Shown: piece by piece, positions 11,043 to 21,874 of the stretch
Layout of the letters: the number at the start of each line of letters is the position of its first letter
How positions within the stretch are numbered: the stretch's first letter is position 1
Source of the DNA: Aplectana chamaeleonis
Lineage: Eukaryota; Nematoda; Chromadorea; Rhabditida; Cosmocercidae
Length of the DNA: 64,000 nt
Assembly (NCBI GenBank): GCA_029168955.1
Contig: JAPDOI010000210.1
Coordinates: 1,064,001 to 1,128,000, forward strand
Reading direction: 5' to 3'
Translations under genes and position numbers: made by a program
Notes under the pieces: generated by a model
The model's input: only the letters and a program-made list of their open reading frames with translations
Told to the model about the DNA's origin: nothing
Database searches by the model: none

Positions 11043-12924
11043 CCTACTCAGAACTTTCCAGCCTAGGTTGTTGCGTCTAATTAGCCCGATTCCTTGTTAC
11101 ATGCGTCTTTACAGGGTCGAAAACGTCATTTCTTGTCACTTGCACGTATGAAAGTCGCAAGTAACATACGAGGGGGCGTGTATGGTAAGTGCGTCTTTGG
11201 GAAGAGACCACAAAGACGCAAGTAACAAACCGTTTAGACGCAAGAAAGCTACTCAAATTGTTTATGACGAGTGCGTCTTTCACAACTGATTGATTTCGTC
11301 GATAACCACTACATTTCACCTTTCCCCGATATGTTCATGTGTTTGCTGATAAGAAAACTTTCTCAGATTTTCATTCTGTTCGTGATTCTACTAACTATAT
11401 TTCAAAACAAGGCGGTAGCGCACGACTGCTGTCTTGTGTTTACTGAAGTCGGGACATTGATCCTAGACATGACTTTCACACTTCCTGGGCTTCTCAAGTA
11501 TTCGCGGTGTTCGTGAAAAATAAGGAAACCGCGGAGCTGTAGGCGACGTGTATACTCGTCCGCGCGTACATTACCGCTTTGTCGGCGTCAAATCTCAAAC
11601 TTAAAATCCACATATTACATAGAAATTCGTGCGGTCCGCAATTTCACGCCCTGGAATTCGGTTTGAACTTACATAGGCAATCTGATTCTTTCTGGTATAC
11701 AGCGCAGTGCAAAAGTATAGGTCCACTATAAATTTCGTATTTTCGCTAAATTACGATTCGCGCTTCACGAAAATACAAAATTCAGTCATGCACCGTTACG
11801 TGTCCACGGTGAATATCGTCTCCCTAAAAGAATCGGTAGCTCACTGCCGCATTAGAGCTGAAAACGTATAGAAACGGGTCTAGAAAAGCACTATGAGGTC
11901 ATAATTTTTGCGTTTTCCGCGGAAAAACGCAATAAGCGTTTTTGGCGCCCTTTTGCCTTAACTCTGTCCATGACGGTCAATTCGAGAATCCGAAGAAATA
12001 TTTGGAATCAGGATCGAGAGTACTCTCATTTAGCATTTGCACTATTTGGCATACTTTGTACAAAGCATTTAGGCGTAACAGCATGGACACATTCGCTCAT
12101 GAATTCCTTGATTGCGGAATCGCGATTCGGGTTGATTGTTTCTTGTCTAATTTTGCCTACACATCTTGTTAAAGAGGGAGCCACGTGTTATTCCAGAAAA
12201 AAAGAGCACACGATGCTGATTCCCAATATCTTGATAGATTCCCAAATTGACCCTTTTGAACAGAGTTATGGAAAAAAGAGCGAAAAAATGCTTCTTAGCG
12301 TTTTTTTTGTGCCAAAAACGCCAAAATAATGGCCGGTATTGCAGTAACAACGTTTGACTGCAGTAAGGTATCTGCGAGCTCGAGGTATGAAACAATCTTC
12401 CTGCAGGAAGGGTAAATCTGATAGTTATTTAATAATAATCAGAAATAATCTCAATGTCATATTGTGTTGTTCTTTTATTTGTTAACTACAAAAACGTAGG
12501 AACCTTAAGCTATCCATTAATGCACTTGCCGTAGTCAAATATGAAGATCATTAGTGTTTTTGCCCACGAAGATTGGCCCGTTGCCGTAGTTATCATCATG
12601 CACATGTTGAACATCGATTGCAAACTCACGCGATGTAAGGCGCGCCTCATAAGCGCAAGTCGTTGTTATTTGGAATAGATAGTTCATTGGTCCCTCTCGA
12701 GTCTACAACCGCCGCCGTGACGAGGGCTAGGAGATTTTCAGTGTATTGGGCACGCAATCATAGAGTAAGGCGTCTGCGTGTTCAGCGTTTGTTACATGCG
12801 TCTTTGAGGAATGATACATGCGTCTTTAGTTCTAGGTATTTACGTCTTTATGGTATGTAGCATGATGCTATCAGACTACATACTTATAAGGCGGAAATAG
12901 CTAGGCTGGGAAGTTCTGAGTAGG
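11043..12924. mobile_element. 1.9-kb TIR element with GCGTCTTT motif clusters
   Basis: CCTACTCAGAACTTTCCAGC at 11,043 is matched in inverted orientation by GGGAAGTTCTGAGTAGG ending at 12,924; the ends agree at 23 of 24 positions. Just inside both ends the motif TTACATGCGTCTTT (or its complement AAAGACGCAAGTAAC) recurs, at about 11,095-11,285 and 12,785-12,850. No transposase frame is recognised and no target duplication is clear. Confidence 0.6.
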
Positions 12925-12939
12925 ACAGTTTTGGTTATT

Positions 12940-13790
12940 TCTCGGGAAATCTCGGTCAGCGCTCGGCTATTTCCCGGCTATGTCGCAAATACTTGGGGAA
13001 TAGCCGAGAAAAAGTCCACTTGGTAGGTTCTGAAAATAAGTGTCAGAATCCCTTCATGAACAGAAAAAGGGAATAAAAGATCTATACGTTCTAATTAAGG
13101 TTTTCCGCCGTTCGAAGGATGAAATTATGGATTCTTCCTGTTTTCTCGAGGGTAGTTCCGCGTTTTAGAACGAATCCATTGAGAAGGGCAAGCACACATA
13201 CATATGTTGTTCATCTCAAGTCGCTAGTGCAAACGTTCTTTTTTTCTCCGGCTCAATACTGTATGTATACACTTGACTTTACTGCAGGGATCGTTTACAT
13301 GTGGCACTTTCAAGCACCTCTCAGCGAGGGTTTGACTAATGAACGGAACCTAGAAGGTGAGAGTAATTAGCTGGTATTATCCCTGAAGTTGTTTTGCGAG
13401 AATAACGCTGCTAAGTGTTCGTTACCAGTTTCACATCTGAAGCCGAGTAGAGTTTTTCTTTATGCTAACATGGCTGTGATTTGACCAATTTTTTGTCGAT
13501 TTTTCTGAGTTTTCAGCGTTTTTGTCTCTTTCTTGCTTAACAATTGTGGTAGAATCTTTCGGCCGTTGTAGTGAGTGAGTTTAGTGACTTTATCAGATTG
13601 AGGAATAAGTGCTAGCGTTTTTTCAACTGAGGATTGCCTATCGGTTTTTCCCGAGTTTTCACGATATTTTATAGACCGTCTGAGAGGAAATCATTTGCTC
13701 TACTAGAAGGTGTGAGGGGGTTTTTCTCTGAAAAATTCAATTTCGTCGACTTCCGCATGCATGAACAAGAGGGTCAAGAAAGGCCCCGCT
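12940..13790. other. mostly unrecognised; diverged CGGCTATTTC-type fragment at its start
   Basis: At 12,940-13,015 motifs such as CTCGGCTATTTCCCGGCTAT and GGAATAGCCGAG resemble the motif-tiled element at 42.7-43.2 kb. Nothing else is recognised up to 13,790. Confidence 0.4.
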
Positions 13791-13794
13791 CAAA

Positions 13795-14255
13795 GGCACA
13801 GGACACCCGAAAAAATTAATTCCAGATTTCAAGCTAATCTTGGAGAGAGTCACACGCTGATCACAGTGGTGTCTAAGAAATCGTCCAAGACCCCCTTTGA
13901 ACAGAGTTATGGCTCTTCAAATATGCCTAGATTTTGAGGGTGAAAAACTGGTGGACGAGTTGTCTCAGGTCTGTATTTCTCTTCATTCGCAATCTTTGCG
14001 TAAGAGAAAGCCAGGATAAGGAGACAGTCCGGTAATGGACTGAAGAACGACGACTTGTTGGAATTCATCCATCCATCGAGCCGCTATCAAGTTCGAAAAT
14101 CTGTTAGGGGGTCGGGGCTGTGGTGGTCGCTTATATCTCGCTTATATGGAGGAATTGAGATCTCGCATTTGGCAAGTGGTATACAGGAGCCGTCTTCTAC
14201 ACAATTACATGAAAATCTCAAAATTCTTATCTGAGGGTGTACTGTGCCTTTAATT
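13795..14255 (+). repeat. dispersed repeat, uninterrupted copy (sister of 46.9-47.8 kb)
   Basis: Nearly identical to 46,885-47,848 apart from a 475-bp insertion in that copy. Landmarks are AGGACACCC, GGAGAGAGTCACACGCTGAT, GTTATGGCTCTTCAA, GGTGGACGAGTTGTCTCAG and GAGGGTGTACTGTGCCTTTAA. This copy preserves the empty site CTGTTAGGGGG. A weak third copy of the GTGGACGAGTTGTCTGAG block is at about 22,417. Confidence 0.85.
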
Positions 14256-14920
14256 GACCTGAACTCAATAAAAATGTCGTCTGGCAATTCAATCACACCT
14301 CCTTTTATGCCGAAAAATTTTCTTTTAAACGGCTTTGCTAGTTGCCACGATTTCTGAATTTCTTGGCGCCATTCTTAAGATTCCTCCCAACACAGAATCT
14401 GGTCGAAAACTTAGCTCTCATGCTTTTGAATACCAATATTTTTTTCATGAAGATAGCACCTTTGTCCACAATTCGATCGTTCAAGAATTTTCCGTCGTTT
14501 CTCATACCTTTTCCCCCCTCGCTAAAATATCTGTATGAATCCGGAGAAAAATTTTCAGTTGGGTGTCAAGAAACCAATAAATAACCAACTTTTCATACTA
14601 CACTTCATCGATCCTAAAAAACAAATTGACCCTACACTTCATCGACCCAAAAATATATAGAATCGAATTTTTCGAAAAAAAAACTCATGTCATCTTGCAG
14701 AGCGAATTGTTGGGGGTTGTCTACAACTTGCTGAAATTGACGAAGTATGAAGCCCAGTTCTCAATTGGAGAAAGCGAAAGAGCTCACTCTTTTCCTTATT
14801 AGAGGCAGTGTTCACGAAACTCTTCAATTTTGAAATTATTCGCTATATTGATTAAGTGGCCTCCGAGTAGAGCTAAAATGATGTAGAAATTGAGAAATAC
14901 GCACCAGAAGTAACATCGGC

Positions 14921-15052
14921 GTGGATCCTGAAGAGACTTTGCTTTCCCTATTGGAGGTTGGCGCAAGCCCGGTGCACCTAAGATATAGCACAGGACACCG
15001 AGTTGGCGCCAACCTACAACAGTGAACGGAAAGTCTCTTCCGGATCCATGCA
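14921..15052. repeat. imperfect palindrome with GGTTGGCGC arms
   Basis: GGATCCTGAAGAGACTTTGC on the left is mirrored by AAGTCTCTTCCGGATCC on the right, and GGAGGTTGGCGCAAG by TTGGCGCCAACCT. The arms are about 50 bases with a short centre. A similar GGTTGGCGCAAACTCGGTGC block lies at the left edge of the mariner at 44.8 kb. Confidence 0.7.
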
Positions 15053-15094
15053 GACGTTACACGAAATTCTTAAGTATCACCTCGCCTCCAAAGT

Positions 15095-15395
15095 ATCACA
15101 GGAAGTGTTAGTTGTGACAATGAAATCTATTGTGGACCCGCCTTTTTCAATTCTCTACTTTCTACCGCTCCGTTCTTTCCTTAGGACCCTAACTAATCCT
15201 GCTTTGCATGAAATATTCTTCTATTTTCTAATGACCCAATTTTCCACCGGTGATAACCACCATGAACATGTTCATCCAACCGGACAACTAGTCCATGTTA
15301 TAGAATAATGTCACTGAAATACTACGTTTTAATGAGTTTCTCGCCGTTTCTTCGTAATTTTGGTAACACTTGGAGGCCGACGCATTGTTCTATGT
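15095..15395 (-). repeat. dispersed repeat, inverted partner of 20-320
   Basis: Reverse-complement match to the first 320 bases of the window, including GGACAACTAGTCCATG and TTTCTTCGTAATTTTGG. Unknown class. Confidence 0.7.
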
Positions 15396-15914
15396 GAAAT
15401 ACTCGGGGTCGAAAATCATCGTGAACACTGCTTTTAACCTAATACTAAGAAGAAAAAATTATAATAATTGAGAAAATTGGTGTAAGGTGAAACTGATTAT
15501 TTCCGCAGCTTCGTAGGACGCTTATAAATAATATTTTATAAGGACCGTTACAGGGACAATTCAAAAACTCTGTCCCAACAGTCAGAAAAGGTAAATGTAT
15601 CTATGTAATTCAGAAATAATCAAATAGTGGTTCCAATTCTTAGTAAGGATCTTGTAATTTCAATGTATGTAACCATGTTGTTAGCTCCTTAAGAGCTTAT
15701 TTATCATTTGTTGAATTCTGACAAGTTTATCATTCAAGAACTTCCAAACTTGAATCAAATAAATATCAAAAAATAAGATTCAATGTTCTTGAACCGAGTA
15801 CACGTAAAGGTAGGAGCTTTGGATGAGTTTAGCTAGCTGCACTAGACGCGCACTGCGGAAAATCTCATGAGATGTTTTTTACTTGTGCACTTCGCGGCAC
15901 TACGATTGACACTA

Positions 15915-16196
15915 TACTGTGCTTTTCTGGGCCAAATTCCGGTCCGCAATTGCGTCTCGACACGCTTTGCGGCCGCACGCGCTCGTGTCAGTCGAGTTTC
16001 CAGCGCCAAAGCCGACTCGATGAGGCTTTTTATACAGTTTTCTCCAATTTCGTTTAGTTTCGAGTTTTCAAAACCCACCTAGAGTTAACAGATCGGCGGG
16101 TGCGGCGCTGGAAACTTTTCCCACTCGAAAGCGCGCGACCGCAAAGCGTGTCAAGACGCAATTGCGGATCGGAATTTGGCCCAGAGAAGCACAGTA
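15915..16196. mobile_element. 282-bp MITE (TACTGTGC family), copy 1
   Basis: Begins TACTGTGCTTTTCTGGGCC and ends GGCCCAGAGAAGCACAGTA, so the ends are inverted repeats. The arms continue through ATTCCGGTCCGCAATTGCG and GACACGCTTTGCGGCCGC, about 110 bases each. The terminal TA pairs are consistent with a TA target duplication. The adjacent bases (16,203-16,245) look like one end of another MITE (TTCGCCGCGCCGCCCAGCGA), so this copy appears to be nested. Confidence 0.85.
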
Positions 16197-16249
16197 GAAT
16201 TGTACTTCGCCGCGCCGCCCAGCGACGGAAATATAAACGAAGTCTTACG

Positions 16250-17260
16250 ACGTCTCTGGGACGTCGGGCGTGCCACGCATAGGTAACTGGAATCGTCGAG
16301 AGCTCCTCCTTCTTTGTATCTTAGGTCCACAAGCTGAACTTCAGGTGACGGTATTTAAATGAGCGATGACTGCACAGATGTATTTTTATACCATCCTTAA
16401 ACAGCTCAGAAAGAAAGACATTTCATCTCGAAAAATCCAATAGATACTATTAGGCAACCGAATATTTATTCTAAGCGAATAGAAAACGATTTTGTGTATG
16501 TCTAATTTCACTTGAAAAACTAGCCAAAGGATTTTCAGGAAATCGTTTACTGGGAAATTTTTAATTGGCAGGAGGTTTCGGGGAAACCATAAGTTTAAAA
16601 TTCATTTATTTGGGGTCTTTTAGAGAAAATCATCACCATAAATGCACAGGAGGCATAATCTTGGTTTTCAACCTGAAAAATGTGTTTGTGGCGACATTCA
16701 GGATTTCAGTTGTTGCGGAAACCGAAGCCTCTCTGGCTTTCGGTCTCAAATTTTCGAGTTCAGACTGTGTAACTTTACTATTAGCAGAAACCTTTTCTTT
16801 GTCCGTCTTTTCCTGGCCAATCATGTATCGAGGCTGTTCACTCTGTGGGCTCGGAGGCCGTCGGCTTTTCCTTCGTGTGGCCGAATTCGCTAACCTCTAA
16901 ATTCGATTACGCTTCCTTTGAAAGAGCCCGTTGAAAGCCATTCAAACACTAATGTAGTCCCGACTTTCTTCAATTCTGCCAAAACTTGCTCTTGCTAAAG
17001 CTGATACAACGACACAACACGAGCCGTGTGAGCGGGAGTACATGCATACCTGCTTTAGCTCGTATTGTACTTATGGTGTGATTTTTGTTGATCCTCTTTA
17101 TGTAGTGACTTGCAATATGGATTTTCTGAGTAAATCATCAGCTTATCTGAAAGCATTTCTGATTTTTTAGCTACTTTTTTTCCCGGAGAATTCTGAACAC
17201 TACCCTTAGAGAAAGCTGCCTAAAAATTTTTGCTTATTTTAAAGGATAGCGTCAAAAACT
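16250..17260. other. no recognised feature
   Basis: Short unrecognised ORFs only, with no element ends seen. Confidence 0.4.
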
Positions 17261-17913
17261 CCGAATCTTTCCTATATCCTCACTATTTGCATTAGTACTG
17301 TTGTCCTTCTGCGTTCTGCCACAGTTTGATGAGCACTACCTTGTCCTTCGTTTCTTCTTAACGCTCCAAAAAACGTTTTGTGGTTACTTTCTAGTGGTTG
17401 GAGCCCAGCAAGGCACGCTCACACGACGCGCGCGTATAGCATAGCCGTCAATCGATAATATTGTTCACATGCTTGCTCCTTCTAAAGCGTTAATCTTTTT
17501 CTTCGCATTTCGAGCGTTTTTCGTGTTTTCTTTTGACAAATGTCTGCCTTTCTTGTATTTGTCAACATTAGTGAGTTTTGCTGGGTTTTGTGAAATCTTG
17601 ATTAAGAATTGGAAATTTTCGTTGTAAACAAACGAATCTCATTGGATGTCACTGGGCTTGGGTCGAAAAACGTAGTTTTCATTCGATTGTAGCCCATGGA
17701 GGCATACTTACGCGACGCACTGCATTGTTTCCAATCGATAATGCTAATCACCTGGTTTCAAGTATTTTCCTCTCACGCGCTTGTTATGAATTGTAACACA
17801 TTATCTACACTGTTTTCTCTTTTCCAGAAGTGGAATAAACTCGTGGTAGAATTTCCGGGTTAAACTATCGATTTCTTTGTTTGTAGTAGTTTACTTTGGG
17901 TAGGGCACCCTTA

Positions 17914-18032
17914 GGCCTAATGCTTACTTCCCGCGCCACCGCGACAGTGCATGTCAGCAATATCGATTTTTGGTCGTTATAGATTACAAACATTGTGTCG
18001 CGTCGAGCATCGCGGGAACTATGCACTAGGCC
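17914..18032. mobile_element. 119-bp MITE with TTA duplication (sister at 48.2 kb)
   Basis: Begins GGCCTAATGCTTACTTCCCG and ends CGGGAACTATGCACTAGGCC, flanked on both sides by TTA. Its interior (CGACAGTGCATG, ATATCGATTTTTGGTCG, TTGTGTCGCGTCG) is shared with 48,208-48,331. Confidence 0.75.
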
Positions 18033-18788
18033 TTACGCTACGCTTCGGCGCCACATGCTCTTCGCTTTTTCGTTACTCTCTTTCTAATGTCACGTATTGT
18101 TAATGTAGTCCAATCACCTCTCTAATATATATTTATCCCTAAAACCCCACGTTTTCTCGGTAGAAACCAATAACTTGGAGCAATAGTGGCGATTCTGCAA
18201 AGTTACTTGAAGAAATGACATCATTTTTTTTGTTTCTGTGAGAAATATTCGAATCGGGGCTATAAAGCCAGATTTTCTTGTTGGATAATCTTCAATTCAC
18301 TTTATGAAGAAAAATTGAAATGTAATTGAATTTGGACGAAATCAAGTTAATCAGTTCGTTATCACGGAACAGTGGGCACGCTAGCGCGACGCGTACGTAC
18401 CGCATAGCTAATCGATACCTTGTGCACAGTTTGATTTTTATTTTGCGTCAATACTTGTGACTGTGTTCCAAGCGTTTCTCTTATTGTCGGATTCTTTTCT
18501 TAACGACTCACTGTCTCGAATTCGTCGGAACTAGTAAATTTGCGTTAGAGTGCGTGGATTTTAGGTCTGAAAATGCTATTTTTTCTTTGCCAGATGCCAG
18601 AAACAGTTACATTCGGTCTTCGAAACTGTTGATTTTGTGTTGTGAGAGCCATTTTCAAAGAGATGGAGCCCAGTAGGGCGCGCTTGCGCGACGCACTCGC
18701 ACATTATAGGATCTAATCGATGATCGTTGACCTGTTCGAGTATTCCCTCGCCTTAATATCTGTGATTGTATTCTAAGCCTTTCTCTTA

Positions 18789-19258
18789 GGCCCCCGTCAT
18801 AGTCGGTGGCTCTACTGAGTCCCACCGGGTCGATACGCATCGAATTCGTGGGAAACGGGTGCAAAAAAAATCAGCCCACTGAGTCCGACTGCGACCGTCT
18901 GATGCCCACCGCAATCCCCCCGGTCGATACTGATGGTTCTCATGCGTACAAGGGCGGGGCCAGTGCACCGACTGAGTCCCACCGAAATCATCCTCACCCC
19001 ACCCGGTCGATATAGGTGTTTCTCACGTGATTTGGATGCATTTTTTTCGGCCGGCTGCGACCTGCCGAGTCCCGCCGCATCTCGACTCTCGTCGTCTGCG
19101 CTCTGCCCCACCTACTGCTGCCACTGACTATCGATTGCGTGTTTCGCAGAGGAACTGGTTGGCGCTGGGGGCAACCGGACTCAGTCGGACTCAGCAGGTT
19201 TTTCCACCCCGGACTCAGTCTCACTCAGCAGGTTTTTCGACGAAGTCTGACGGGGGCC
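18789..19258. mobile_element. 470-bp PIF/Harbinger-like MITE, TTA duplication
   Basis: The ends are GGCCCCCGTCATAGTC and AGTCTGACGGGGGCC, flanked on both sides by TTA (18,786-18,788 and 19,259-19,261). The interior is GC-rich, with recurring ACTGAGTCCCACCG and CGGTCGATA motifs and GGACTCAGTC on the other arm. It is inserted into the tandem array. Confidence 0.85.
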
Positions 19259-19524
19259 TTACACATTTCCAGATTTTCTGAATGACTCACTCTTGAATCA
19301 GTAGAAACTAGTGAATTTGTGGTAGAGTGCGTAGAATCCAGTTCTAGAATGGCTGTTTTTCTGCTAGAGACAATCAAATTCGGGATTGAAAACTGTTGAG
19401 TCTATGTCGAGAAAGCCATTTTCAAACAAATGGAACCCAGTAGGGTGCGCTTGCGCGACGCGCCCGCTCCGCATGGCTTCCAATCAATGATTTCGATCGT
19501 TTGTTTGCTTCTTCCTCCGGATTT

Positions 19525-20880
19525 TTTTTGAATTTCTTTAGTAGAAATCATGAAAATGCCCCAGAAAGTCTGAAACTGGGTTTGATAATAATTGAAATTT
19601 CGATGGATGCAGCCATATTTGAAGAATTAAAATCTGTTAAAAAGTTGTGGGCGGTTTCGCAGTGTTCGAGATGTTACGTGTTTAATTCAAGTTAGTGGGA
19701 TGAGATTTTTATTCGAACTTGGGCGAGAAGGTGGTCCTTTTAGATAAGAAAATTGCGAAATTCTGACTGCAGGTGATAGAGTATGACAGATTAAGAGATG
19801 AAGATTGTCGAAAACATTTCGAATTTGTTCGGGGAAAATCGGAAATTGTAGTGCACAAGATTTTTCTTGGAAATGATCAGGCATCTGGCCAAAACTTGTT
19901 TCTGCTTGAGTCATGGAATACCAGTATAGTGTTTTTGTGTGTATATCTTCATGCTCATGTACCAGTTTGTTTGTCAGCTTGAGCTTCCCGTAGATCCTTG
20001 TTTTGCTGGGATTAGCTCAGAATTTCTCATTTTCGTTTGGCAATGTTTCTGTCAGCGATGGTGTCATGTTCTGGACGAGTTTTACGAGTATTCGTTCGTA
20101 TGGGGAGAGCCGGTATACCCCCAGGGGGAATTCTCCCCTCGCCGTCCAATGAAGCTGTGTCCATTCGCATACGTAAACTGTTCTCAGAGAGTGTTGATAT
20201 TAGAGACTTTTTCATCTTTACTATCTAGTTTGAGTTTGTATATTCACATACTATGTTTCCATACTATAATGTATGTACTGCTTCCGCAGCTGATAAATTT
20301 TTGAGAAAATTATAGATTTTCATCGGCTGAGAATAACTGCATTTTGAAAATCTCCCTGATTGTTTTGCTCTCTCTCTTGAGTAGCCTAAGGAGGAAGTAT
20401 TTCAAGTACAAAGTTTATGAAAAAAAGTAGTAAAGAAGTGTTGAAGTGGAGTTGCTCTCACTTTCTCTCTCTCATATCAAGAATAAAATCTGGCAGCTTT
20501 CAACAACAAATCCGACATGGATTATGTCTTTTTCCAAAATCAATCTGACACGTCCTAAATCCATATTCAAAATGCTAGATAGATCGTAATAGCTAAAGTA
20601 TAACCCATTCTCGTTTGAAAATCGTTAATTGAAGGGCATTTTCCTTAATTACTCTCCCTAGGAATCAATTCATTTACTTATAGTACTTTATTGATTCCAG
20701 CATTTTCTTCATTGTTAAGTTCCGTAAGTGTTTTTTAACTAGAGTTATTTACTAGAACCTGTTGTGTTCACGATGTTATGTAATGACAATTTCTGTATAG
20801 TTAAGACGGCCTCTCTAACTTCTTGGTGTACTTACATAAATATATTCAATATGTTGCTATATTTATTCAATTATTTATTT
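19525..20880. other. no recognised feature
   Basis: AT-rich sequence with short unrecognised ORFs and no terminal-repeat element seen. Confidence 0.4.
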
Positions 20881-20884
20881 ATTA

Positions 20885-21190
20885 AAGGCAGGGTCGGGGC
20901 AGAATTTCGATTTTGAGATTTCCCGCTGAATCGGTGCTCTTGCTTCAGGTAGTCCCGAGGAACATGCGGAAACTGCGTGAAAACCGGTCTTCTTCAAGTT
21001 ATTCCAGCAGCTTCCGTCAACCGCTGTGTCAGAAAAGTCAGAAAAATGTGGCCATCGTCCATATTTTGGCGGTCGTCCACGCATTCTTCAAAACTGCAGT
21101 GTAAATATCAGTCATTCCAGCCATCATTATCATGCTGTAAATACCGTAATCCCTGACTTTGAGGCTGTTTTCTCCAGAACTAAGGACTCA
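20885..21190 (-). repeat. dispersed repeat, inverted partner of 4,960-5,250
   Basis: Reverse-complement match to 4,960-5,250. Both copies lead on to a second repeat (5,316 and 21,545), but that second block is in the same orientation in both places. The two blocks are therefore separate units or have been rearranged. Confidence 0.6.
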
Positions 21191-21544
21191 GAGTTCGTGA
21201 AACGTTCAAACGATGTTCAGCTAGGCCAGCCCAATCTATTTAACCCAAACTTCGGTAGTGTCAAAATTTGACCGGACCTTGCCTTTAAAATGCACGCTAA
21301 GGTTGCGTCGAAAAAAAAAAGAACAGTATGTGCGAAAACAAATCAACCAAGTGCAGTAGGCGCAAGGAATGAAACGAAAACAAATGAAGGTGTATCGTTA
21401 TTCTTATATTAAAAAAACAGCTAAATGGTTACTGAAGTTGTCAAGTTTGACTTGAAAATATTAGAAAGTCACGAATACATTCCGGACTTATTTTTTAGAA
21501 TGTCAGCCTCGGTTAATTAGTAGAAGAAATAAATTCGATTCAAG

Positions 21545-21870
21545 AACGTAAAGTTTGAGAGATGAGAGTTTCGTATTCAGAGGCATCATATACGCTCTCA
21601 AAAGTGTTCAAGATAACGTCGTTAGTGGGGTCATACTGCTCGTGCTAGAACGTTCAGACCTTTGAAAGCGCCAAAAAAACGGGTAAAAGTGATCTATTAG
21701 AGCCACTCAGAGTTACGAAATTGTCCGTTCTCCGCCCACTTCCAATACGGACTCCGCCCAACAATAATAAAACAAACATGTTGAATTCTCGGATACGGTC
21801 AATTTGGCTCGTTTTCAAAGCTTTTGTTATCGTAAGTGTTCTAGTGAAGGCTGTAGGAGTCCATTAGCAT
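21545..21870 (+). repeat. dispersed repeat, partner of 5,316-5,600
   Basis: Divergent direct match to 5,316-5,600, including GTTAGTGGGGTCATA, GTGTTCTAGTGAAGGCTGTA and TCTCCGCCCACTTCC-like blocks. Confidence 0.5.
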
Positions 21871-21874
21871 CGCT

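Larger units (their letters stand above)
17270..19520. repeat. degenerate tandem array, units of roughly 300 bases
   Basis: A block containing CCCAGYARGGYRCGCTYRCGCGACGC-like sequence, followed by AATCGATAAT-like sequence, recurs at about 17,405, 17,695, 18,370, 18,668 and 19,436. Each is preceded by ACTAGTGAATTTG, AGAGTGCGTRGA and GAGAGCCATTTTCAAA blocks, clearest in the last two units. The array is interrupted by MITEs at 17,914 and 18,789. No coding sequence is seen. Confidence 0.65.

Noticed and set aside
11271..11516. ORF with a hydrophobic stretch as a signal-peptide exon of nlg-1
   Set aside because: It lies 35 kb upstream inside a TIR element, and the nearest GT donor gives phase 0 where phase 2 is required.
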